Origin: Deinococcus alpinitundrae
GTDB lineage: Bacteria; Deinococcota; Deinococci; Deinococcales; Deinococcaceae
Assembly: GCF_009982895.1 (NCBI RefSeq)
Contig: NZ_WXZL01000009.1
Coordinates: 110,073-174,072 of the forward strand
DNA: 64,000 nucleotides
Reading direction: 5' to 3'
Both the position numbers and the translations under genes were made by a program. The stretch's first letter is position 1. Each line of letters begins with the position of its first letter. Below are positions 1 to 12,615 of this stretch, piece by piece. The notes under the pieces are model-generated. The model saw only the letters and a program-made list of their open reading frames with translations. It was not told the DNA's origin and did no database searches.

Positions 1-276
1 CTTTTTCAGCACCGGGCGCACCAGCGACCACTCGGTGCTCAGGCCGCCCTGAAACAGGATGAAGCACAGCGCCACCGTTCCGGCCCACTGCGCGAACAGG
101 TAGTTGCTGAACGCGATACCGCCGGGGCCATCGCTGCCCGCCAGCATCCCCACGCCGAGGAAGAGCAGCAGGCCCGGCACCCCCAGCCGCCCCGACGCCT
201 TGCTGCCCAGAACGCTGGCCAGCAGCAGCGCGCCTGCGATCAGGATATAAAGGCCGCTGTTCACGGCCGTTCCCAC
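1..276 (-). CDS. K+/H+ antiporter, NhaP2/CvrA type (3' end beyond window)
   Basis: Only the N-terminal 92 codons are present; the gene runs off the left edge. The predicted protein is hydrophobic, with the segments [28 protein letters not shown] and [11 protein letters not shown]. These line up with the start of NhaP2/CvrA (compare GMLAGVDGVGGIPFDNY and LLDGGMRT in the E. coli protein). The family consists of inner-membrane monovalent cation/proton exchangers with about 12 helices and often a C-terminal regulatory RCK/TrkA_C region, which would lie outside the window. The start is uncertain: GTG at 276 is preceded by TAGATT (rc 290-295), and a second GTG lies at 264. Confidence 0.75.
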   Translation of the reverse strand, partial: MGTAVNSGLYILIAGALLLASVLGSKASGRLGVPGLLLFLGVGMLAGSDGPGGIAFSNYLFAQWAGTVALCFILFQGGLSTEWSLVRPVLKK

Positions 277-393
277 GCCTGGAGGGGTGAATCTAAATAT
301 GGCGGCTGCCGGACCATACCCGCAGTATGACGCCAGCAGCGCGCGGAAGGACTCAGCGCGCGAGCACTGATCATCGCGCCACCTGCCACCTGA

Positions 394-840
394 TTACAAT
401 CGGTTGGGCAGCCGGGCGACCTGGCCCCAGAACTGCACCAGCGCGCCCACCATCTGCCGCAGACCGTCGGGATCGCTGGGCTTGATCAGGTAAGCGCTGG
501 CATGGGCGTGGTAGGCCCCGCGAATCTGCTCCTCGGTGTCGCTGCCGCTGAGCATCACCACGGGCAATCTTCGCAGGCTCACATCTTCGTGGGCTTTGAG
601 GGACGCGAGCCAATGCAGCCCGTCCTCGTCCGGCAGGCCGCCGTCGAGCAACACCAGCGCAATGCGCGGATCGCTGGCCAGCGCCGCGCGGGCCTGGGCA
701 CCGTCACGCGCCACGTGCAACTCGACCGGCGAATGCGAACGCTGCATCTCGCCGAAAGCCGTTCGGATCAGATCTATGTCGGCCTCGCTGTCCTCGATCA
801 GCAGAACATGCAGCGGCCCGGCGCGTCTGGACGTTTCCAT
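394..840 (-). CDS. Single-domain response regulator (Rcp1/CheY-like)
   Basis: This 148-residue protein is a receiver domain with no output domain. The acidic pocket is in HVLLIEDSEAD, the phospho-acceptor Asp is in LVLLDGGLPDEDG, the conserved Ser/Thr is in VVMLSGSD, and the Lys is in YLIKPSD. The long spacing between the first strand and the Asp is typical of Rcp1-type regulators that partner hybrid or bacteriophytochrome histidine kinases. No kinase lies beside it. It is transcribed in the same direction as the OmpR-type regulator upstream (gap about 150 bp). No convincing Shine-Dalgarno or -10 precedes the ATG. Its partner and output are unknown. Confidence 0.85.
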   Translation of the reverse strand: METSRRAGPLHVLLIEDSEADIDLIRTAFGEMQRSHSPVELHVARDGAQARAALASDPRIALVLLDGGLPDEDGLHWLASLKAHEDVSLRRLPVVMLSGSDTEEQIRGAYHAHASAYLIKPSDPDGLRQMVGALVQFWGQVARLPNRL

Positions 841-987
841 TCAGCTGCCAGCACGCGCCAAGGCGGCACTCAGATTCAGGACAGACCAGATCAACATTGC
901 CTCAAGATAAACGCCGGATGGTGAGGAGATTGTCAGCTTGTTCTGTGTTTTCTAAAGGAGAAGTATCGTGGCGGCGAGATGAGGCCC

Positions 988-1653
988 TCAGCTGCGCAGC
1001 GCGTAACCCACGCCACGCACGGTCCGGAGCAAGCCGTAGCCGTCGAGGTCACGCAGCTTGGCGCGCAGGTTGGCCATATGTACGTCCACGACATTGCTGC
1101 CGTCGGGCAACCTTCCCTGCCAGATATCCTGGCCGATTTCCTGGCGCGAGTAGACCCGGCCCGGCTGGCGGATCAACAGCGCCAGGATGTCGAACTCCTT
1201 GGGCGAGAGGCGTAACTCCTCTCCCTTGTAGCGCACCAGCCGCTTTTGCGGGTCGAGTTCGAGGTCGCCCAGCGTCAGGCTCTCGGAACCGCGCTGGCGC
1301 AGCTGGACCTTGATGCGGGCCAGCAGTTCGTCGGGGTGAAACGGTTTGATGACGTAGTCGTCGGCTCCCAGGCCGAGCAGACGCACCCGTTCCTCTACGG
1401 TATCGCGGGCAGTCAGCACGATGACCGGCACGGTGCTGTTCTTGCGCAGGCGCTGTACCACGTCACCGCCGTCGAAATCCGGCAACCCCAGGTCGAGGAG
1501 AATGAGTTCGGGCTGCTCTTCGCGCGCTTTGATCAGGCCGGTCATGGCCGTGTCGGCGTGGTCGATCTCAAAGCCCGCGTCAGTCAAGTCGAGGCGCAGC
1601 ACGTTGGCGATGTCGAGGTCGTCCTCGATCACAAGGATGCGTTGGCGGGTCAC
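988..1653 (-). CDS. OmpR/PhoB-family response regulator (candidate DrRRA orthologue)
   Basis: The 221-residue protein has an N-terminal receiver domain (acidic pocket EDD at 10-12, phospho-acceptor Asp54 in LLDLGLPDFDG, switch Thr in VLTARD, Lys in VIKPF) and a C-terminal winged helix ending in RTVRGVGYAL. It binds DNA after phosphorylation. It is divergent from the RNase J gene. In D. radiodurans the radioresistance regulator DrRRA (DR2418) sits beside RNase J (DR2417), so this is probably the orthologue; that is an inference from synteny and family recalled from memory. The start is GTG, with TACAAT six bases upstream, so the mRNA should be leaderless. Confidence 0.9.
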   Translation of the reverse strand: MTRQRILVIEDDLDIANVLRLDLTDAGFEIDHADTAMTGLIKAREEQPELILLDLGLPDFDGGDVVQRLRKNSTVPVIVLTARDTVEERVRLLGLGADDYVIKPFHPDELLARIKVQLRQRGSESLTLGDLELDPQKRLVRYKGEELRLSPKEFDILALLIRQPGRVYSRQEIGQDIWQGRLPDGSNVVDVHMANLRAKLRDLDGYGLLRTVRGVGYALRS

Positions 1654-1659
1654 ATGAAC

Positions 1660-1665
1660 ATTGTA
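1660..1665 (-). promoter_or_regulatory. -10 element (leaderless) of the OmpR-type regulator gene
   Basis: TACAAT on the minus strand, then six bases, then the GTG start. This spacing recurs at many genes here and implies transcription from at or next to the start codon. Confidence 0.6.
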
Positions 1666-1770
1666 CCCGAGTCGCCGCAGATTCTCACCGATTGGTTCGG
1701 GAGGCCGGGTGAGTTGACACGTGGGGAAGCAAAAGCGGAGCAGGTCGCCGCGTCGCCTACATGTTCGTGT

Positions 1771-1776
1771 TAGTCT
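1771..1776 (+). promoter_or_regulatory. Possible -10 of rnj with a long leader
   Basis: TAGTCT lies about 190 bases before the RNase J start in the roughly 315-base divergent intergenic region. No matching -35 is seen at 17 bp; a TTGACA at 1714-1719 is too far away (about 51 bp). The rest of the leader shows no recognised RNA element. The leader length is inferred only from this hexamer. Confidence 0.3.
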
Positions 1777-1968
1777 GACACCACTGCATCTGCGGATGCC
1801 TCTTCATTGTTTTCCCCGGTTTCCAGTTCGGGGCGCACCCTTTGAAACAGCACACGTTGAACAGTTCTTTTGAGGCCTCTCCCCCTGACCCGGCCCCTGT
1901 GGCCCTGACCGCAACCCAGATCTCACCCGCCCGCCCCGGCGCACCGCTGACCGGGCACAAGGAGCACG

Positions 1969-3624
<1,656 letters not shown>

Positions 3625-3732
3625 ACTCAGGCATATGTGGGCGGGTCGGCATGGGCTGGCCCGCCTTCACCTTTGCTTGCGGCCCCGTCCAGATGACCCG
3701 GCTACCATCACGTTTCGGGAGCTGGGCCGTGA

Positions 3733-3738
3733 AATACT
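3733..3738 (+). promoter_or_regulatory. -10 element (leaderless) of the VanW-family gene
   Basis: AATACT, six bases, then ATG at 3745, in the same geometry as other leaderless starts in the window. Confidence 0.45.
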
Positions 3739-3744
3739 CGGTTC

Positions 3745-5091
3745 ATGCCGCGCCTTTCCGCTTCTGCCTCCCTGCTGCTCACGCTGGCGCTCCTCGTCTC
3801 GCCGCTGACAGTCGCCCAGGAGATTCCCGCCACGCCTCTCCCCTCTCCTGCCGCCCCGGAGTTGCCGCCCACACCTGCAGCGCAGCCGCTACCCACGCCA
3901 GCGCCGCCCACGCCCCCGGCAGTCACACCACTCACACCCCAGCCTGCGCCCGCTCAGGCCACCCCCGTCAAGGCCCCGCCTACCGCAACCGCACCCAAAC
4001 CAAAGGCCACCGACAGCCTGACACTGCGTTTCGAGGCCAGTTTTCCCGCTGTGGTGAACGGCAAGAAAACCACTCTGCCCTACCGCGAGACCCTGATTAT
4101 CCCGCCGGAGCGCCTGGCGCAACTGCGTGCCCAGGGCAAGGTAACGGCCAGTCTGGATGCCGACCTGGGGGCACTGCTCAACCGTGTCATGGCTCCGGCC
4201 CGCGACGCCCGCTTCGAGGTGCAGCCGGACGGACAGTGGGCTGTGGTGCAACACAACAGTTTCAAGGTGGACACAGGAGCGGCCCGCGCTGCCCTGGCCG
4301 CAGCCATCAAGGACGGACAGACCACCCTGGTCAGACTGACGCCCACTGGGAGCGTTGCCCCAAAGCGTACTCTGGATTACTTTGTTTCACGTGGAATTAC
4401 GGCGTTCCTGGCAGGCGGACAGACCGGCTACGATGGCTCCAGCCCGGCCCGCATCACCAATATTCATGTGGGTACACGGGCCTTTCAGGACCAGCTGTTC
4501 GAGGGCAATACCTTTTCCTTCAACCGGATGCTGGGGCCGATCACGACCCGCGCTGGCTTCGTCACCGGCCTGGTGATCGCCGGCGAGCGCACGGCCTCGG
4601 GCATCGGCGGCGGCATCTGCCAGGTGAGCACCACCGTGTTCCGGGCGCTCTACGGTGCGGGTCTGCCGATTGTCGAGCGACGTAACCACAGCTATCAGGT
4701 CTATTACTACGACCCTCAGGGCCTGGACGCCACTATCTACCAGCCAAGTCAGGATCTGCGTTTCGCCAACGACACCGGCGGGGCGCTGTGGTTCCAGTCC
4801 GACTGGGACGACGCCCAGAAACTGCTGGTGGTGCGGGTGTTCGGCAAGGCCCGCGATTTCGATGTGCAGGTGCAGGAGCCGCGCATCCTCAGCACCACGC
4901 CCTCGCCGCCCGACAAGGTGGTGACCGACGCCACCTTGAAGAAAGGCGAGCGCAAGCAGGTGGACTGGGCCGCCGAGGGTGCAGTGATCGAAGTCGACCG
5001 GCTCTTTACGCGCAACGGTCAGGTGTTCAAGCAAGACACCCTGAAGAGCAGTTACCGCCCCTGGCCAAACATTTTCGCCGTGGGCCGCTAA
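3745..5091 (+). CDS. VanW-family secreted protein
   Basis: The 448-residue protein starts with a signal peptide (hydrophobic [12 protein letters not shown], cleavage after about residue 26). A Pro/Ala-rich linker to about residue 90 follows, then a region resembling the peptidoglycan-binding-4 domain (around 95-200) and the VanW domain. The VanW core shows [32 protein letters not shown] and ERRNHSYQV. VanW-domain proteins are linked to the cell wall but their biochemical role is unknown. The gene stands alone: RNase J lies 120 bp upstream and a strong terminator separates it from the convergent parB. No Shine-Dalgarno is seen; AATACT six bases before ATG fits a leaderless start. Confidence 0.88.
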   Translation: MPRLSASASLLLTLALLVSPLTVAQEIPATPLPSPAAPELPPTPAAQPLPTPAPPTPPAVTPLTPQPAPAQATPVKAPPTATAPKPKATDSLTLRFEASFPAVVNGKKTTLPYRETLIIPPERLAQLRAQGKVTASLDADLGALLNRVMAPARDARFEVQPDGQWAVVQHNSFKVDTGAARAALAAAIKDGQTTLVRLTPTGSVAPKRTLDYFVSRGITAFLAGGQTGYDGSSPARITNIHVGTRAFQDQLFEGNTFSFNRMLGPITTRAGFVTGLVIAGERTASGIGGGICQVSTTVFRALYGAGLPIVERRNHSYQVYYYDPQGLDATIYQPSQDLRFANDTGGALWFQSDWDDAQKLLVVRVFGKARDFDVQVQEPRILSTTPSPPDKVVTDATLKKGERKQVDWAAEGAVIEVDRLFTRNGQVFKQDTLKSSYRPWPNIFAVGR

Positions 5092-5105
5092 ACGAAGTCC
5101 AGCAG

Positions 5106-5139
5106 AAAGGGCCGTCCGGATCATGCCGGGCGGCCCTTT
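5106..5139. terminator. Bidirectional terminator between vanW and parB
   Basis: A 14-bp stem (AAAGGGCCGTCCGG / CCGGGCGGCCCTTT, one G-T pair) with a 6-base loop. It has T residues on either strand and lies exactly between two convergent genes. Confidence 0.85.
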
Positions 5140-5152
5140 CTTGTGAAGGCGT

Positions 5153-6731
<1,579 letters not shown>

Positions 6732-6775
6732 TTCGTCGTCACATCATCACCCTCAGCGCCAATGGCGCGCCGTTT

Positions 6776-7510
6776 TCAGAATAGCGGTTGTTTACCGGGC
6801 ACACCCTCACGCCGGGGATAGCGTGCGGGGGTCGGCCTCAGCTTGCGCATCACCACCAGACTGCGTGGATCGCCTGTGATCGGCAGCTCGAAGTGTTTCA
6901 CATGAAACAACTCGCCTCCCAGCTCGGCGGCGGCCCGGTGTCCGGCGTCCTGCTCTTCCGGCGTGAGCTGACCTTTCTGGGCGATCAGCAGCCCATCGGT
7001 CTCCAGTAGCGGGAGGCACAGTTCGGCCAGCACCGGCAGCGTCGCCACGGCCCGCGTCACGACGCGCTGATACTGCTCGCGGTGCGCCGGGTCGCGGCCC
7101 AGGCTCTCAGCGCGGCCAGCCAGCACCTGTACCTGACCGAGCTGAAGCCGGGCTGCCGTGCGGGCGATGTACTCGGTCTTCTTGCGGGTGGCATCCACAG
7201 CCAGAATCTGAAGCTGTGGATAGACGATCGCCAAGGGCAATGCCGGAAAGCCCGCCCCACTGCCCAGGTCGAGCAGCCGAACAGAAGGCTGAATCGTTTC
7301 ACCGAGCCAGCCGCCGAGGTAGCAGGTCAACGAGTCGATGAAATGCTTAAGGATGATGTCGCTCTCAGCTGTCAAGGCCGTGAGGTTCATCTGGGCGTTG
7401 CCTTCCAGCAGTGCCACCTGGAGTTCGGCGAAGGCGGGCAGATGCGGCCTCAGATCAAGACCCAGCTCCAAACCGCCTTGCAGCAGCAGCGCAGCACCTT
7501 CAGGAGTCAT
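6776..7510 (-). CDS. rsmG: 16S rRNA (guanine527-N7)-methyltransferase RsmG
   Basis: This SAM-dependent methyltransferase (formerly GidB) modifies G527 of 16S rRNA; loss of the family commonly gives low-level streptomycin resistance. The SAM motif is [18 protein letters not shown], with RKKTEYI and GRAESLGRD following. The C-terminal part contains FHVKHFELP, whose codons form a parS-like site. I chose ATG 7510 (244 residues) because AGGGTG precedes it; TTG 7531 would add seven residues. It lies between mnmG and parA in the segregation block. Confidence 0.95.
   Translation of the reverse strand: MTPEGAALLLQGGLELGLDLRPHLPAFAELQVALLEGNAQMNLTALTAESDIILKHFIDSLTCYLGGWLGETIQPSVRLLDLGSGAGFPALPLAIVYPQLQILAVDATRKKTEYIARTAARLQLGQVQVLAGRAESLGRDPAHREQYQRVVTRAVATLPVLAELCLPLLETDGLLIAQKGQLTPEEQDAGHRAAAELGGELFHVKHFELPITGDPRSLVVMRKLRPTPARYPRREGVPGKQPLF
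6894..6909. other. parS-like ParB binding site 1 (inside rsmG)
   Basis: TGTTTCACATGAAACA matches the canonical 16-bp parS palindrome (TGTTTCACGTGAAACA) at 15 of 16 positions. It is within coding sequence and encodes the FHVKH peptide of RsmG. Confidence 0.8.
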
Positions 7511-7570
7511 GGACGCACCCTGGGCACTCAAACAGCTCGTTTTCGATCACCACTTCGCTCCACCTGTCAC

Positions 7571-7586
7571 AGTTTCACGTGAAACA
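7571..7586. other. parS ParB binding site 2 (intergenic)
   Basis: AGTTTCACGTGAAACA has a perfect 14-bp palindromic core, GTTTCACGTGAAAC, and 15 of 16 matches to consensus. It lies in the gap between mnmG and rsmG and is the best site of the four. Confidence 0.88.
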
Positions 7587-7639
7587 GAGGCGCTGTCAAA
7601 CAGCGGTGTCGGACAAACTCGAGGAGCAGTGTCGTCATT

Positions 7640-9508
7640 TCAGGAGGATGTTTCACGGGAAACACCTTCGCGCTGATGGGGAGCATGTTGCTTGAGATAC
7701 ACCAGCAAGCTGGAAATGTCAGCGTGGCGTACCCCCGGCAGACGGGCGGCCTGGGCTACGGTCTGCGGCTGGGCACGCCGCAACTTCTCGCGAGCTTCGT
7801 TGGACAGCACCGGGACTGCCGCATAGTCAACACCGCTCAGACTCAGGTGGCGCGCCCGGCCCTCGGCGGCCAGCTGACGACCGGCGCGCTCGATGTACCC
7901 GGCATATTTCACCCGGATTTCCAGCGCCTCGCGCTCGTCGGCGCTCAGGGGAGGCAGCTGCAGGCCCAGCGCCTCGACATCGCCCAGACTGAACTCGGGA
8001 CGGCGCAGCCACTGATCGGCGGGCTGGCCCTGGACACGCTGGCTCGGCAGGGCGCTGTGGGCCGACTCAATCCGCCGGTATTTGGCCCGCACCGCATCGC
8101 GCCGCTCCTGCGACACCAATCCCAGTTCGAAGCCCGGCTCGGTCAGCCGCTCATCGGCATTGTCCTGACGCAGCAGCAGGCGGTGTTCGACCCGGCTGGT
8201 CATCATCCGGTACGGCTCGTCGCTGCCCCGCAGGGTCAGGTCGTCGAGCATGACGCCGATGTAACTTGTTTCACGGGAAACAATCGGCTGCTCGTCCAGA
8301 CCCTGCGGCAATCCCAGTGCCCGCCGGGCCGCCGCCGTACCTGCGACGAGACCCTGTGCTGCTGCTTCCTCGTAGCCGCTGGTGCCGTTGAGCTGACCCG
8401 CTGTGAACACACCCGGCAGCAAGCGCGATTCGAGGTTCAGGGTCAATTCAGTGGAATCGACCACATCGTACTCGACGGCGTAGGCGTAACGGTGAATGAC
8501 GGCCCGTTCAAAGCCCAGCAAGGTTCGCACCAGCTGATCTTGCAACCTGGGCGGCAGGCTGCTGGAAAAACCCTGCAAATACACTTCGCTGGTGTCCAGA
8601 CCCTCAGGTTCGACGAACAGCAGATGGCGGTCATGGTGGGCAAAGCGCACGACCTTGTCCTCAATGCTGGGACAGTAGCGTGGTCCCAGGCCCTCGATAT
8701 CGCCCGCATACATCGGCGATTCATGCAGGTTCTCGTGAATCAGTCGGTGGGTTTCGGGAGTGGTGTGGGTCTGCCAGGTGGGGGAGCGGACCGCATAAGG
8801 GCCGGGGCTGCCGGTAAAACCGCGGGGCTGCGGGTCGGCAGGAACCTCTAGGAGCGCGGCAAAGTCCACCGCGTCGGCTCGCACACGCGGCGGCGTGCCG
8901 GTCTTGTAGCGCTTGAGCACATGCCCGGCACGAGCCAGCGGAGCCGAGAGAAAGCGTGACGGCGGCTCGCCCTGGCGTCCCTCGCCGCGCGACTGCCGGC
9001 CGTACCAGGTCAGGCCGCGCAGAAAGGTACCCGCCGCGACGACCACGCTGCGGGCCTGAAAGCGGCGGCCATCGGTGGTGACGACTTGCCAGCCCTGGCC
9101 GTCCGGCTCCAGATCTGCCGCCTCGCCGCGCACGATCTGGAGATTGGGCACATCGAGCAGCCGCTCCTGGGCGCGCTCGGCATAGAGGTCGCGGTCGTTT
9201 TGAACCCGGAGCGACTGCACGGCGGGGCCCTTGCTGGCGTTGAGGGTACGGGTATGAATGGCCGTGTCGTCGGCCAAGCTGGGCATCAGACCGCCGAGCG
9301 CCTGAATCTCGAACACCATCTGGCTCTTGCCGGGGCCGCCCACGGCCGGATTGCAGGGCATTCTGCCGATGGTCGCCGGGTTGCTGACCAGCAGGGCGAC
9401 GGAGCCGAACTTGGCCGCGGCCCAAGCCGCCTCGATGCCCGCATGCCCGCCGCCGATCACGATAACGTTCCAGCGGCGCGGCGCGGCGGATGTATGGGGC
9501 GCAGTCAT
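7640..9508 (-). CDS. mnmG: tRNA uridine-5-carboxymethylaminomethyl modification enzyme MnmG
   Basis: The 622-residue FAD protein (GidA), together with MnmE, adds carboxymethylaminomethyl to U34 of several tRNAs. The N-terminal dinucleotide fold is [16 protein letters not shown]. The family signatures [22 protein letters not shown] (as positions around 50-71), [15 protein letters not shown] and [14 protein letters not shown] are all present. The length is standard. Two VSRETS peptides, one internal and one at the extreme C-terminus, are encoded by parS-like sites. The start is ATG 9508 with TAAACT six bases upstream and no Shine-Dalgarno, so the mRNA is probably leaderless. It is first in the mnmG-rsmG-parA-parB block. 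No mnmE is in the window. Confidence 0.97.
   Translation of the reverse strand: MTAPHTSAAPRRWNVIVIGGGHAGIEAAWAAAKFGSVALLVSNPATIGRMPCNPAVGGPGKSQMVFEIQALGGLMPSLADDTAIHTRTLNASKGPAVQSLRVQNDRDLYAERAQERLLDVPNLQIVRGEAADLEPDGQGWQVVTTDGRRFQARSVVVAAGTFLRGLTWYGRQSRGEGRQGEPPSRFLSAPLARAGHVLKRYKTGTPPRVRADAVDFAALLEVPADPQPRGFTGSPGPYAVRSPTWQTHTTPETHRLIHENLHESPMYAGDIEGLGPRYCPSIEDKVVRFAHHDRHLLFVEPEGLDTSEVYLQGFSSSLPPRLQDQLVRTLLGFERAVIHRYAYAVEYDVVDSTELTLNLESRLLPGVFTAGQLNGTSGYEEAAAQGLVAGTAAARRALGLPQGLDEQPIVSRETSYIGVMLDDLTLRGSDEPYRMMTSRVEHRLLLRQDNADERLTEPGFELGLVSQERRDAVRAKYRRIESAHSALPSQRVQGQPADQWLRRPEFSLGDVEALGLQLPPLSADEREALEIRVKYAGYIERAGRQLAAEGRARHLSLSGVDYAAVPVLSNEAREKLRRAQPQTVAQAARLPGVRHADISSLLVYLKQHAPHQREGVSRETSS
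7649..7664. other. parS-like ParB binding site 3 (3' end of mnmG)
   Basis: TGTTTCACGGGAAACA matches at 15 of 16 positions. It encodes the VSRET near the MnmG C-terminus, 63 bases from site 2. Confidence 0.8.
8267..8282. other. parS-like ParB binding site 4 (inside mnmG)
   Basis: TGTTTCACGGGAAACA is identical to site 3 and has one mismatch to consensus. It encodes VSRET in the internal [14 protein letters not shown] segment of MnmG. Confidence 0.78.
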
Positions 9509-9514
9509 GGCGTC

Positions 9515-9520
9515 AGTTTA
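9515..9520 (-). promoter_or_regulatory. -10 element (leaderless) of mnmG
   Basis: TAAACT on the minus strand followed by six bases and the ATG of mnmG. Confidence 0.55.
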
Positions 9521-9589
9521 GCGGGCAGGGAAGAAGCCGGGCGTGCCGGGCGTGACACTGTAATTTTCCCGGTGCCAGGTTTGCAGGGT

Positions 9590-10357
9590 TCAGAACGGTA
9601 CGGCCCGCACGCTCATGACCGGGTTGTGCTGGTCGGCGTCGAGCAAGAGTTCGAGGTACTCGCGGTCCGGCAGGGCGTCGATCATGGCGAAGCAGGCGGC
9701 CTCGTCGAGGTAAATGCCGCCGTGCATCTGGGTGTGACCGTAGACCCCGTAGGCCAGATCGGCCATCATGACGTACTCGGGAGTCTCTTGCCACCAGCGC
9801 TTGGGGGCGTGGTCGGTGTAGAACAGATCGTCGTAGTAGGCGAAGGCGGGCAGCGGCCCCACGTGGGCAAACTGCACCCGGCCCACCCGCAGCTCGCGCA
9901 TGAAACTGCCGAACCACTGGCGCAGGTGGTCGGGCAAGACCACGCCGCCGCGCTCCGGATCGAACTCGTTGTGAGTCAGGCCGCCGGTGGTGCCGAGCTG
10001 GTAGCGGTGATGCACCACCCCGTCGTCGTGGTTGCCCAGAATGAAATGCACCGAGGTCGGTGCGGCTTCCTGAAAAGCCCGCAGCTTTTCGAGTTCGCGA
10101 ACCTGCTGGCGAGCAGCGGCGAAGAGATGGTCCTCGTTGCGCGCGTCGAAGCTGACCAGACCGGTCAGCCGGGCATACTCGCCCAGGTTCTTGGGATGCA
10201 CCAGATCGCCGATGAACACGACCTGATAAAAGCCCTGGCGCACCGGGGGCGTCGGCAGGCCCTGCGCGTCGGCGCAACTCGCTGCCCGCAACGCCGCCCA
10301 CATGGTGTCGTAGTCGGCGTGAACGTCACCGATGGCAATAAATTTACGGATGGTCAT
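9590..10357 (-). CDS. Calcineurin-like metallophosphoesterase
   Basis: The 255-residue protein has the full dinuclear-metal phosphoesterase motif set: IGDVHAD near the N-terminus, VFIGDLVHP, ILGNHDDG, FAHVGP and YGHTQMHGG. This predicts hydrolysis of a phosphoester; the substrate cannot be read from sequence. The overall form resembles protein phosphatase or diadenosine-tetraphosphatase-like members. It lies 12 bases after the DdrA-like gene and is probably co-transcribed with it. No signal peptide, so cytoplasmic. Confidence 0.85.
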   Translation of the reverse strand: MTIRKFIAIGDVHADYDTMWAALRAASCADAQGLPTPPVRQGFYQVVFIGDLVHPKNLGEYARLTGLVSFDARNEDHLFAAARQQVRELEKLRAFQEAAPTSVHFILGNHDDGVVHHRYQLGTTGGLTHNEFDPERGGVVLPDHLRQWFGSFMRELRVGRVQFAHVGPLPAFAYYDDLFYTDHAPKRWWQETPEYVMMADLAYGVYGHTQMHGGIYLDEAACFAMIDALPDREYLELLLDADQHNPVMSVRAVPF

Positions 10358-10369
10358 CTGCCGACTCGC

Positions 10370-10984
10370 CTAACGCCGCTGAAGCGCCTGAAGCTCTTTG
10401 TAGATGGCCCGGCTCTCGGCCACCGTCTCGCCGTAGCCGCGCAGCAGCAGCCGGGTGGCCTCGCCGCCCTTGCCCGCCTCGCGCAGTTGCTCCATCAGGG
10501 TATCGATATGGGCGCGTGCACTGCTGAGCTGGGGATCGAGCGGCACCTGCGGCGGCAAAGGGCGCGCTGCCGCACCGCGCTGCTGCGCGGCGGGCGATTC
10601 GCCGAGGCTGCCGAGTTCGCTGACATTAGGGCCGTCGTCAGGATCGTACTCGACCCAGGGCGCTTCGAGCGTACTCGACACCCCGAAATACCGGAACGCG
10701 TCAGCCAGCGCCAGCTTCTTGGCGTCCTCCAGGGTATGCCCGCCGCTGAGACCCTCGCGCGCCGCACCGCCCAGGCTCAGGCGGGCGCGCACCAGTGGAG
10801 GAGAGACCGAGTCGCAGGCCCAGCTCAGGCCCCAGGTGGGGTCGGCAGCAGTCAGGCACCCGGCCAGGGTATCGAGGTCGGGCACCGGCAGCACACGGGC
10901 CTGGTCACCGCGCACCTCGGCTACCGCCCAGGCACTCAGGGCGGCGCGCAGCGCCTCGCGAACGGCGTCAGGAGCATCAGACAT
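10370..10984 (-). CDS. DdrA/Rad52-like protein (divergent)
   Basis: The 204-residue protein resembles the N-terminal half of Deinococcus DdrA, a Rad52-family protein that binds 3' single-stranded ends and protects DNA after irradiation. The best segment is EDAKKLALADAFRYFGVS, then APWVEYDPDDG; DdrA has a similar KAAASDALKRAAVHFGIG, then TPWVDWDD. Part of the DdrA core before this is poorly conserved, and the C-terminal half (about 115-204) is a Pro/Ala linker plus a charged helical segment. It may be a DdrA paralogue rather than DdrA itself. It is transcribed with a phosphoesterase gene. TAGACT lies six bases before ATG; no RDRM is visible upstream. Confidence 0.55.
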   Translation of the reverse strand: MSDAPDAVREALRAALSAWAVAEVRGDQARVLPVPDLDTLAGCLTAADPTWGLSWACDSVSPPLVRARLSLGGAAREGLSGGHTLEDAKKLALADAFRYFGVSSTLEAPWVEYDPDDGPNVSELGSLGESPAAQQRGAAARPLPPQVPLDPQLSSARAHIDTLMEQLREAGKGGEATRLLLRGYGETVAESRAIYKELQALQRR

Positions 10985-10990
10985 TCGAGC

Positions 10991-10996
10991 AGTCTA
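10991..10996 (-). promoter_or_regulatory. -10 element (leaderless) of the DdrA-like gene
   Basis: TAGACT on the minus strand followed by six bases and ATG. No -35 match at 17 bp. Confidence 0.55.
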
Positions 10997-11073
10997 CCGA
11001 GTTTCGCAGCCCGGCGGCGGCGGCTTAAGCCACGTTCAAGGCGCGGTGACTGGACGGTGGGAAGGGAGGTGAG

Positions 11074-11089
11074 GGTGACAGCTGTCACC
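11074..11089. promoter_or_regulatory. 16-bp perfect palindrome, possible operator
   Basis: GGTGACAGCTGTCACC is a perfect palindrome in the divergent region between the DdrA-like gene and the ABC exporter operon. It is centred about 65 bp before the ABC start codon and about 97 bp before the DdrA-like start. The position suits a dimeric regulator such as the DesR-type regulator of the operon; that link is inference. Confidence 0.5.
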
Positions 11090-11134
11090 TTCCAGGCCTG
11101 ACGCTCCTCACTACGCTGCCGAATCATCCGCGTT

Positions 11135-11140
11135 CAGACT
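11135..11140 (+). promoter_or_regulatory. -10-like element of the ABC exporter operon
   Basis: CAGACT followed by six bases and ATG 11147. It keeps A2 and T6 of the -10 consensus but not T1, so it may need an activator. Confidence 0.4.
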
Positions 11141-11146
11141 GAACCC

Positions 11147-12057
<911 letters not shown>

Positions 12058-12061
<4 letters not shown>

Positions 12062-12615
12062 CCGTCCCACTGCGTCCGAGCATCTGGCCGGTGCTGGGCG
12101 GCGGCCTGCTGATCGTCTGGATGCTGATCCGGCGCTTGCGCCTCAGCGTAGGCGCACAATCGCTGGACGCCCGTGGTCGCCGCCGCCTGACGACCCGCTC
12201 GGTCATTCTGGGTGCGGTACTGCTGCTGACCCTGATTGCGCCGCACACGCTGACGAGTTACGGCGCGGGCGCGGTGGGCGCATTAATTGGCGCAGGGCTG
12301 GCGTACTGGTCGCTGCACCATACCCGTTTTGAGCGGGGTGCAACGGCCACAGCGGTGCGCTACCTGCCGAACGTCTGGATCGGCAGCGCGGTGTTCGCGT
12401 TGTTCGTGGTGCGGCTGCTGTGGCGGATGGTGCCGATGGTTCTGGGCGGCCAGTTGGACAACACGTCGGGCAACTCGTTTGACCCCGGCCAGTTCAATGC
12501 CAGCACCTTCACCTCCGGCAGCCCGCTGACCTTCGCACTGTTTACCGTGTTCGTCGCCTACCAGATCATGTACAGCTTCGGCGTGCTGCGCCGGGCCAGA
12601 GGAGCCACCGTATGA
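12058..12615 (+). CDS. DUF1453/CcdC-like membrane protein in the ABC exporter operon
   Basis: The 185-residue protein has about five hydrophobic segments (near 10-20, 45-63, 68-85, 110-130 and 155-175), with a short Arg-rich loop after the first. It resembles CcdC/DUF1453 membrane proteins, for which I know no defined biochemical role. It overlaps both neighbours by four bases (GTGA upstream, ATGA downstream), so it is expected to be produced stoichiometrically with the ATPase and permease and is probably an accessory membrane subunit. Family assignment is tentative. Confidence 0.7.

Noticed and set aside
1714..1719. TTGACA between the regulator and rnj as a -35 element
   Set aside because: No -10 lies at 16-18 bp downstream; the nearest TAGTCT is about 51 bp away.
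4383..4398. TGTTTCACGTGGAATT resembling a fifth parS site inside the VanW gene
   Set aside because: Three mismatches, all in the right half, so the palindrome is lost; the site lies outside the tight cluster.
9086..11101. 671-codon plus-strand frame across mnmG, the phosphoesterase and the DdrA-like gene
   Set aside because: It runs antisense through three well-supported genes and has no recognisable motif.
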